From NCBI GenBank assembly GCA_017304125.1, contig JAFKLV010000183.1, positions 1 to 5,029 on the forward strand: 5,029 nucleotides of DNA, read 5' to 3'. Every line of letters begins with the position of its first letter. Position 1 is the first letter of the stretch. The translations under genes and the position numbers were made by a program. Shown here one piece after another: positions 1-5,029 of this stretch. Source of the stretch: Sphingomonadales bacterium. GTDB taxonomy: Bacteria; Pseudomonadota; Alphaproteobacteria; Sphingomonadales; Sphingomonadaceae. The notes beneath the pieces are model-generated. The model ran no database searches and was not told where the DNA came from. It saw only the letters and a list, made by a program, of their open reading frames with translations.

Positions 1-2175
1 GGCCGCCCGGCCTATATGACGCCCGACGAGGTGCTGGCGGTGGCGCGCGAGGGCGCCGCCGCCGGATGCACCGAGGCGCTGTTCACCTTGGGCGACAAGC
101 CCGAGCTGCGCTTCGCCGGCGCACGGCGCGAGCTGGACGCGTTGGGCCATGCCACGACGATCGATTATCTGGAGGCGATGTGCCGCCTCGTGCTGCGCGA
201 GACCGGACTGATCCCGCACGTCAACGCCGGGGTGGTGACGCGCGAGGAGATGATGCGGCTCAAGGCAGTGTCCGGGTCGCAGGGGCTGATGCTCGAAACC
301 ATCGCCGATCGGCTGAGCGAGAAAGGCGGGCCGCATTATCGCTCGCCCGACAAGACACCAGCGGCGCGACTGGCGGTGACCGATCTCGCCGGCGAACTCA
401 ACGTCCCCTTCACCAGCGGCATCCTGATCGGGATCGGCGAAACGCGCGCCGAGCGGATCGATGCGTTGCTCGCGATCCGCGAGCTTCATGCGCGGCACGG
501 TCATATCCAGGAAGTGATCGTCCAGAATTTCCGCGCCAAGCCGCGGACCCCGATGGCCGATGCCGAGGAGCCGTCGCTCGACGAGCTGTTGTGGTCGATC
601 GCGGCGGCGCGGCTGATCCTGCCTGCCGATATCTCGCTTCAGGCCCCGCCCAATCTCGCCGACGCCGCCTTCCCGCGGCTGATGGAAGCGGGGATCAACG
701 ATTGGGGCGGGGTTTCCCCGGTGACCCCGGATCACGTCAATCCCGAGCGGCCGTGGCCGGCGGTCGACAAATTGCGTGCCGCGACCGAAGCGGCCGGGCG
801 GCGGCTCGCTGCGCGACTGCCCGCTTATCCCGCCTTCCTCGCCGCGCCGTGGCAGGAGGATGCGCCGCGCCGCGCCTTGCTGGCGCAGGCCGATGCGCAG
901 GGGCTGGCGCGCGCCGATCCCTGGTCGCCGGGGCAACCGCTGCCGACGCAACCCGCGCCCGCCACCGGCACGCCGTCGCCGCAGATCGAGCGCATCACCG
1001 CCCGCGCGATCGCGGGGGAAGGGATCACCGCGCGCGAGATCGAAACGCTGTTTGCCGCGCGTGGCGTGGATGTCGAACATATCTGCCGCAGCGCCGATGT
1101 GCTGCGCCGTGCGGTCAACGGCGACGAGGTGACTTTCGTCGTCAACCGCAACATCAATTACACCAATATCTGCGCCTATAAGTGCAGCTTCTGCGCCTTC
1201 TCCAAGGGGCGCGGCGCGGAAAGCCTGCGCGGCGCGCCTTATGATCTCGATCTGGGCGAAGTCGCGCGCCGCGCCGATGAGGCGGTGGCGCGCGGCGGCA
1301 CCGAAGTGTGCATGCAGGGCGGCATCCACCCTTCCTATAGCGGCCATACCTATCTCGGCTTGCTCGGCGCGGTGAAGGCGGCGCAGCCCGATCTGCATAT
1401 CCACGCTTTCTCGCCGCTGGAGGTGCGCCACGGCGCGGAGACGCTCGGCCTCGGCCTTGCGGATTATCTGACGCGGCTCAAGGCGGCCGGGCTCGGCTCG
1501 CTCCCCGGCACCGCCGCCGAGATCCTCGACGACGAGGTGCGCGCGGTGATCTGCCCGGACAAGCTCGACACCGCCGAGTGGCTCGAGACGATCGAGGCGG
1601 CGCATCGTGTCGGACTGCGCACCACCGCGACGATCATGTTCGGGCATGTCGACGGCCCGCAGCATTGGGCGCGCCACCTGATCGCGATCCGCGACCTGCA
1701 ACGCCGCACCGGCGGCTTCACCGAATTCGTCCCCCTCCCCTTCGTCCCGATGGAGGCGCCGATGGGGCTGCGCGGCGAAAGCCGGCGCGGGCCGACCTTC
1801 CGTGAGGTGCGGCTGATGCATGCGGTGGCGCGGCTGGCGCTCCACCCGCATCTCACCTCGATCCAGGTCAGCTGGGTCAAGCTGGGGGAAGCGGGCGCCA
1901 AGGCGTGTCTCGACGGCGGCGCCAACGATATCGGCGGGACGCTGATGGACGAGAGCATCTCGCGCGCGGCCGGCGCGGCGCACGGGCAGGAATTGCCCCC
2001 GCAGGCGATGGAAGCGCTGATCCGCGCGATCGGCCGCATCCCGCGCCAGCGCACCACCTTATACGGCCCGGTGGACCCGGCGATCGAGGCGGCGGGGCGC
2101 GCTGCCGCGCCGCTCACCCCGGTCGTGCTCACCCCTCCCCGGAAACAGAGAGAGAAAGCGGCGGAAGATGCCTGA
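1..2175 (+). CDS. fbiC: FO synthase, CofG/CofH fusion (partial, 5' end outside window)
   Basis: Two-domain radical SAM enzyme making FO (7,8-didemethyl-8-hydroxy-5-deazariboflavin), the F420 chromophore. The CofH half couples a tyrosine-derived fragment to 5-amino-6-ribitylaminouracil and the CofG half closes the deazaflavin ring. The frame is open from base 1 and reads GRPAY before the ATG at 16. That Met is internal, because the CofG cluster motif CX3CX2C should lie just upstream of this region. Numbering from base 1 (724 residues visible), the CofG remainder covers about 1-300, with GLMLET at 95-100, SGILIGIGET at 139-148 and DWGGVSPV at 234-241. A Pro-rich linker follows at about 307-328. 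The CofH half covers about 330-705, with its cluster motif C391-X3-C395-X2-C398, then MQGGIHPSYSGH from 438, HAFSPLE at 468-474 and LPGTAAEI at 501-508. Full-length FbiC proteins are around 800-860 residues, so roughly 80-130 are missing at the edge. The stop overlaps npdG. Identity is very secure. Confidence 0.96.
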   Translation, partial: GRPAYMTPDEVLAVAREGAAAGCTEALFTLGDKPELRFAGARRELDALGHATTIDYLEAMCRLVLRETGLIPHVNAGVVTREEMMRLKAVSGSQGLMLETIADRLSEKGGPHYRSPDKTPAARLAVTDLAGELNVPFTSGILIGIGETRAERIDALLAIRELHARHGHIQEVIVQNFRAKPRTPMADAEEPSLDELLWSIAAARLILPADISLQAPPNLADAAFPRLMEAGINDWGGVSPVTPDHVNPERPWPAVDKLRAATEAAGRRLAARLPAYPAFLAAPWQEDAPRRALLAQADAQGLARADPWSPGQPLPTQPAPATGTPSPQIERITARAIAGEGITAREIETLFAARGVDVEHICRSADVLRRAVNGDEVTFVVNRNINYTNICAYKCSFCAFSKGRGAESLRGAPYDLDLGEVARRADEAVARGGTEVCMQGGIHPSYSGHTYLGLLGAVKAAQPDLHIHAFSPLEVRHGAETLGLGLADYLTRLKAAGLGSLPGTAAEILDDEVRAVICPDKLDTAEWLETIEAAHRVGLRTTATIMFGHVDGPQHWARHLIAIRDLQRRTGGFTEFVPLPFVPMEAPMGLRGESRRGPTFREVRLMHAVARLALHPHLTSIQVSWVKLGEAGAKACLDGGANDIGGTLMDESISRAAGAAHGQELPPQAMEALIRAIGRIPRQRTTLYGPVDPAIEAAGRAAAPLTPVVLTPPRKQREKAAEDA
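2149..2158 (+). promoter_or_regulatory. Shine-Dalgarno-like purine run for npdG
   Basis: An unbroken A/G stretch (AGAGAGAAAG) inside the last codons of fbiC ends 9 nt before the npdG ATG at 2168. A second purine patch, GGAAG at 2163-2167, touches the start codon. The run stands out in otherwise GC-rich DNA and supports translation of npdG from 2168, inside the end of fbiC. The role is inferred from position and composition only. Confidence 0.5.
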
Positions 2176-2845
2176 CGTGAAAAAGACCATCGCAGTGCTC
2201 GGCGGCACCGGCAAGGAAGGCGGCGGGCTGGCGCTGCGCTGGGCGCATCACGGCCATCAGGTGATCGTCGGCAGCCGCACCGCCGCGCGCGCCGAGGAAG
2301 CCGCCGCGGCGATGCGTGATGCGCTGCCCGGCGGCGGCGACGTGCGCGGCGCGGCCAACCTCGACGCCGCGCGCGCCGCGGAGATCGTCGTGCTCGCGGT
2401 GCCGTTCGCGGCGCAGCAGGCCGCGGTCGCCGAAGTGGCCAAAGCGTTGCAGGGCAAGATCCTGATCGACGTGACCGTCCCGCTCGTCCCGCCCAAGGTC
2501 AGCCGGGTGCAGTTGCCCAATGGCGGCAGCGCGGTCGAGGCGGTGCAGACGATGCTCGGCGAGGGCGTCCGCGTCGTTTCCGCGTTCCAGAACATCTCGG
2601 CGCATCATCTGACCAGGCTCGACGAAGACGTCGAATGCGACGTGCTGGTGTGCGCCGACGATGCCGCGGCGGCGGACGAGGTGGTCGGGCTTGCGCAGGA
2701 GATCGGACTGACGGCATGGAATGCCGGCCCGTTGTGCAATTCGGTGGTGTCCGAGGCGCTGACGAGCGTGCTGATCGCGCTCAACCGGCGCTATAAGGTT
2801 CCCGGTTCGGGAATCCGCATCACGGGAGTGCCGCAGACCGTATGA
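2168..2845 (+). CDS. npdG: NADPH-dependent F420 reductase (F420:NADP oxidoreductase)
   Basis: Moves hydride between NADP(H) and F420, supplying F420H2 to partner oxidoreductases or returning electrons to NADP; a soluble cytoplasmic enzyme. At 225 residues it has the usual size of this family. The N-terminal Rossmann motif IAVLGGTGKEGGGLALRWA (8-26) is followed by GHQVIVGSR (29-37), where the Ser-Arg pair is the usual site for the NADP 2'-phosphate. Further family blocks are VVLAVPF (74-80), GKILIDVTVPL (96-106), VVSAFQNISAHHL (136-148) and a C-terminal WNAGPLCNS segment. The ATG at 2168 lies 8 nt inside fbiC, and the GGTG block begins at residue 12, as expected. The stop shares ATGA with cofE. 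The position among F420 biosynthesis genes makes F420, not another acceptor, the likely substrate. The preferred direction in the cell cannot be read from sequence. Confidence 0.93.
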   Translation: MPDVKKTIAVLGGTGKEGGGLALRWAHHGHQVIVGSRTAARAEEAAAAMRDALPGGGDVRGAANLDAARAAEIVVLAVPFAAQQAAVAEVAKALQGKILIDVTVPLVPPKVSRVQLPNGGSAVEAVQTMLGEGVRVVSAFQNISAHHLTRLDEDVECDVLVCADDAAAADEVVGLAQEIGLTAWNAGPLCNSVVSEALTSVLIALNRRYKVPGSGIRITGVPQTV

Positions 2846-3609
2846 CCAGCCGGGGCTATTCGGTGACGGCGCTGGCCAGCGTGCCGGTGGTGCAGCCAGG
2901 CGCCGATCTGTGCCGGGTGATCGTCGATGCGGTGGCGGCGAACGGCATGACGCTGGCCGACGGCGATGTCGTCGTCCTCGCGCAGAAGATCGTTTCCAAG
3001 GCGGAAGGGCGGCAGGTCGCGCTCGACAGCGTTTCGCCCTCCCCCGCCGCGCTCGATCTCGCGGCGCAGACCGGCAAGGATGCGCGACTGGTCGAACTGA
3101 TCCTCGGCGAAGCCGAGGCGGTGGTGCGGATTCGCCCCAATCTGCTGATCGTGCGCCACCGGCTCGGGCTGGTGCTCGCCAATGCCGGGATCGATCAGTC
3201 GAATGTCCTCCCCGGCGAAGGCTCGCAGGCGCTGCTCCTGCCGCTCGACCCCGATGCCAGCGCCGCCCAATTGCGCGCGCGGCTCGCAGCGGCGACCGGG
3301 CGCACCGTCGCGGTGCTGGTGATCGACAGCCTCGGCCGCGCATGGCGAATGGGGACGACCGGCACCGCGATCGGCGTCGCCGGCCTCCCCGCGGTGCTCG
3401 ACCTGCGCGGCCGCGCCGATCTCACCGGACGCAAGCTCGAATCGAGCGAACTCGGGCTGGCCGACGAAATCGCCGCCGCCGCCTCGCTGGCAATGGGGCA
3501 AGCCGACGAAGGCACCCCGATCGTCATCATGCGCGGGCTCAATTATGCCGCGGACGGCAGCGATGCGCGCACGATCATCCGCCCGCGCGAGATGGACCTC
3601 TTTCCATGA
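2842..3609 (+). CDS. cofE: Coenzyme F420-0:L-glutamate ligase (F420:gamma-glutamyl ligase), stand-alone
   Basis: GTP-dependent ligase that adds L-glutamate residues through gamma linkages to F420-0, giving the polyglutamate tail. Its 255 residues match single-domain CofE. It lacks the C-terminal nitroreductase-like domain of mycobacterial FbiB. Family blocks seen are GDVVVLAQKIVSKAEGR (41-57), NAGIDQSN (114-121), VIDSLGRAWRMG (160-171) then TAIG (175-178), GRKLESSELGLADE (196-209) and an MRGL near 230-233. Asp118 and Asp162 sit where family members hold divalent metal ions (by recalled homology). Ser163-Leu164 replace the more common Thr-Phe of the DTFGR block, a mild change. The ATG at 2842 overlaps the npdG stop as ATGA, which points to reinitiation coupling; a GGGAG at 2824-2828 is a rather distant Shine-Dalgarno candidate. 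The stop overlaps cofD in the same way. Tail length made by this enzyme cannot be predicted. Confidence 0.95.
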   Translation: MTSRGYSVTALASVPVVQPGADLCRVIVDAVAANGMTLADGDVVVLAQKIVSKAEGRQVALDSVSPSPAALDLAAQTGKDARLVELILGEAEAVVRIRPNLLIVRHRLGLVLANAGIDQSNVLPGEGSQALLLPLDPDASAAQLRARLAAATGRTVAVLVIDSLGRAWRMGTTGTAIGVAGLPAVLDLRGRADLTGRKLESSELGLADEIAAAASLAMGQADEGTPIVIMRGLNYAADGSDARTIIRPREMDLFP

Positions 3610-4547
3610 TCGTCGCGCTCGCCGGCGGCGTGGGCGGCGCGCGGCTCGCCAACGGGCTCGCGGCGATCGTGCCGCCGGGCGCGTTGCTGATCGCGGTCAA
3701 TGTCGGTGACGATTTCGAGCATCTCGGGCTCACCATCTGCCCCGATATCGACACCGTTACCTATACGCTCGCCGGGCTCAACGATCGCGAGCGCGGCTGG
3801 GGGATCAAGGACGAGACCTGGTCGTTCATGGAAACGATCCGCAAGCTCGGCGGCGCGGACTGGTTCGCGCTCGGCGACCGCGATCTCGCCAAACATGTCC
3901 TGCGCACCGATCGGCTGCGGCGCGGCGAGACGCTGACCGCGATCACCCAGGATATCGCCCGCGCCTGTGGCATCACCCAGGCGATCGTCCCGGCGAGCGA
4001 CGACCCGGTGCGCTCGATCATCGAGACCGACGAAGGCGCGTTGCCCTTTCAGGATTATTTCGTCCGCCGCCGCTGCGAACCGGTGTTTCGGGGCATCCGC
4101 TACGACGGCGCCGCAACCGCGCGACCGGCCCCGGCGTTGGTCGCCGCGTTGAACGACCCTGCCTTGGAAGCGATCGTGATCTGCCCGTCGAACCCGGTGC
4201 TGAGCATCGGCCCGATGCTGGCGATACCGGGCATCGCCGAGGCGCTGCGCCAGCGCCGCGCGCCGTGCGTCGCGATTTCACCGTTCATCGGCGGCGAAGC
4301 GGTGAAAGGCCCGGCGGCGAAGATCATGCGCGAACTCGGCGTGGATCCGGGTGCGGCCGCGCTGGCCGCGCCTTATGCCGGGATCGTCGACATGATCCTG
4401 TGCGATTATGACGATCCGGGCGCCGGGACGGTGGTGAACGATATCCCGCTGGTCGCCGCCGAAACCTTGATGCGCGACGATGCCGGGCAACGCCGGCTGG
4501 CGCGTGTCGCGCTCGCGCTTGCCGCGACCTTGCGGAAACGGCCCTGA
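3606..4547 (+). CDS. cofD: 2-phospho-L-lactate transferase (FO transferase)
   Basis: Transfers the phospho-acid moiety from the GDP-activated donor made by CofC onto FO, giving F420-0 or dehydro-F420-0 and releasing GMP. The 313 residues are normal for CofD/FbiA. Motifs in order are LAGGVGGARLANGL (5-18), NVGDDFEHLGL (32-42), PDIDTVTYTLAG (46-57), GWG (64-66), WFALGDRDLAKH (86-97), CPSNPVLSIGP (193-203) and SPFIGGEAVKGPAAK (225-239). Together these make up the complete family signature. The same frame is open well upstream (from 2910), but that part lies over cofE and reads as Arg/Ala-rich non-protein. The ATG at 3606 puts the GGVGGA block at residue 7 and forms an ATGA overlap with cofE. Only a weak GAGATGGA stretch (3589-3596) precedes it, so translation probably depends on coupling to cofE. 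Whether the donor is phospholactate, PEP or 3-phosphoglycerate derived cannot be decided from this sequence alone. Confidence 0.95.
   Translation: MIVALAGGVGGARLANGLAAIVPPGALLIAVNVGDDFEHLGLTICPDIDTVTYTLAGLNDRERGWGIKDETWSFMETIRKLGGADWFALGDRDLAKHVLRTDRLRRGETLTAITQDIARACGITQAIVPASDDPVRSIIETDEGALPFQDYFVRRRCEPVFRGIRYDGAATARPAPALVAALNDPALEAIVICPSNPVLSIGPMLAIPGIAEALRQRRAPCVAISPFIGGEAVKGPAAKIMRELGVDPGAAALAAPYAGIVDMILCDYDDPGAGTVVNDIPLVAAETLMRDDAGQRRLARVALALAATLRKRP
4534..4538 (+). promoter_or_regulatory. Shine-Dalgarno-like GGAAA for cofC, supporting a CTG start
   Basis: GGAAA lies within the last codons of cofD and ends 5 nt before the CTG at 4544 (11 nt before the CTG at 4550). It is 29 nt from the first in-frame conventional start, GTG at 4568, which has no purine-rich stretch of its own. 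This site helps decide the cofC start, although its function is inferred from position. Confidence 0.4.
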
Positions 4548-5029
4548 GCCTGTCGATCATCATCCCGGTGCGTCCGCCGGGCGAGGGCAAGAGCCGCCTC
4601 GCCCCGGCGCTCGCCCCGGCGGCGCGCGCGATGCTGGTCGAGCGGATGTTCCGCCACGTCCTCCACGTCGCGACGCAAGTGACCGCGCAATGCTATGTCG
4701 TAAGCCGCAGCGCGTTCCTGCGCGATCTCGCCGTCGCCGCGGGCGCGCACGCCGTGGCTGAAACCGGCATCGGGTTGAACAAGGCGCTCGCCGAAGCGAG
4801 CGCGCTGGTCGATCCCGATCTGCCGGTGCTGGCGCTCAGCGCCGATCTGCCGTTGCTGACGGCAAGCGACCTTGCCGCGCTCGGCGGGGCCGACGTCATC
4901 GCCGCCACCGATCGCGCCGGCACCGGGACCAACGCATTGTTGCTCCGCCGGCCCGGGCTGATCGATTATGCTTTCGGCGAGGGCAGCCTCGCCCGCCACC
5001 GCGCAAACGCGGTGGCCGCGGGGCTGAGC
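4544..5029 (+). CDS. cofC: 2-phospho-L-lactate guanylyltransferase (partial, 3' end outside window; probable CTG start)
   Basis: Uses GTP to activate a three-carbon phospho-acid (2-phospholactate, PEP or 3-phosphoglycerate, depending on the lineage) for CofD. Numbering from the CTG at 4544, 162 residues are visible: strand SIIIPV (4-9), KSRLAP (16-21), GIGLNKAL (75-82), LALSADLPLL (96-105), GTGTNALLL (126-134) and FGEGSLARH (144-152). These are the nucleotidyltransferase blocks of CofC/FbiD in order, including the acidic DLP site. The family is about 200-220 residues long, so some 40-60 are beyond the edge. The frame has no ATG, GTG or TTG between 4430 and 4567. CTG 4544 forms a CTGA overlap with the cofD stop, like the two ATGA overlaps upstream, and has GGAAA 5 nt before it. 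CTG 4550 is an alternative. GTG 4568 would remove the first conserved strand. Function is secure; the start codon is inferred. Confidence 0.88.
   Translation, partial: MSLSIIIPVRPPGEGKSRLAPALAPAARAMLVERMFRHVLHVATQVTAQCYVVSRSAFLRDLAVAAGAHAVAETGIGLNKALAEASALVDPDLPVLALSADLPLLTASDLAALGGADVIAATDRAGTGTNALLLRRPGLIDYAFGEGSLARHRANAVAAGLS

Larger units (their letters stand above)
1..5029 (+). other. F420 biosynthesis and reduction operon (fbiC-npdG-cofE-cofD-cofC)
   Basis: Five co-directional genes cover every base, and each junction is an overlap of 4 or 8 nt. The set provides chromophore synthesis (fbiC), side-chain activation and transfer (cofC, cofD), glutamylation (cofE) and cofactor reduction (npdG). 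Both ends are open, so the promoter, terminator and any further members, such as F420H2-dependent oxidoreductases, lie outside. No RNA gene, insertion sequence, CRISPR array or substantial repeat was seen. Confidence 0.9.

Noticed and set aside
16..18. ATG at 16 as the true start of fbiC
   Set aside because: The frame is open to base 1 and reads GRPAY before it. A protein starting here would lack the CofG radical SAM cluster motif, which is expected just upstream, so this is window truncation and not a truncated gene.
2129..3343. Long antisense open frame of 404 codons on the minus strand over npdG and cofE
   Set aside because: The translation is Arg/Pro/Ala-rich with no recognisable fold. 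It lies opposite two well-supported genes and is the usual by-product of high GC and strong third-position bias.
2910..3605. In-frame upstream extension of cofD giving a 545-residue protein
   Set aside because: This part overlaps cofE out of frame and reads as low-complexity Arg/Ala-rich sequence. CofD family homology begins exactly at the ATG at 3606.
4528..4547. Programmed -1 frameshift fusing CofD to CofC
   Set aside because: CofC is in the -1 frame relative to CofD, but no classical slippery heptamer is seen in the cofD frame before the stop. Reinitiation at CTGA is the simpler reading.
4480..4761. 93-codon plus-strand frame starting at ATG 4480, across the cofD/cofC junction
   Set aside because: It is the third frame over two real genes, with Arg/Pro-rich composition and no family motif. 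The CofC motifs are in another frame.
4406..4999. 197-codon minus-strand open frame opposite the end of cofD and cofC
   Set aside because: No recognisable motif, and it lies antisense to conserved CofC blocks; a GC-driven shadow.

Overview
The window is a high-GC stretch (about two thirds G+C by eye) filled end to end by five same-strand genes for making and using the deazaflavin redox cofactor F420. The order is fbiC (CofG/CofH fusion, 5' end cut off by the window edge), npdG (NADPH-dependent F420 reductase), cofE, cofD and cofC (3' end cut off by the window edge). There is no intergenic DNA. Neighbouring genes overlap by 8 nt (fbiC/npdG, 2168-2175), 4 nt (npdG/cofE, ATGA at 2842-2845), 4 nt (cofE/cofD, ATGA at 3606-3609) and probably 4 nt (cofD/cofC, CTGA at 4544-4547). 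This is the layout of a single, translationally coupled operon whose promoter and terminator both lie outside the window.

The genes form one pathway. FbiC makes the deazaflavin chromophore FO from tyrosine and the riboflavin intermediate 5-amino-6-ribitylaminouracil. CofC activates a three-carbon phospho-acid with GTP. CofD joins that activated unit to FO to give (dehydro-)F420-0. CofE adds the gamma-glutamyl tail. NpdG then moves hydride between NADPH and F420. All known dedicated steps of F420 assembly are therefore present, plus one enzyme that supplies the reduced cofactor. No F420H2-consuming oxidoreductase is visible here.

The organism is probably a high-GC aerobic bacterium. The stand-alone CofE (no FbiB-type nitroreductase domain) and the compact fbiC-npdG-cofE-cofD-cofC order argue against a mycobacterium. 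Codon style (gat, tat and cat common next to strong GCG/CGC/CTC use) and protein style suggest an alphaproteobacterium, perhaps a sphingomonad, but this is an impression and not a proof.

The most unusual point is the start of cofC. Its reading frame has no ATG, GTG or TTG where the conserved N-terminal strand begins. A CTG sits exactly where the two preceding genes have their ATGA overlaps, with a GGAAA Shine-Dalgarno-like stretch 5 nt upstream.
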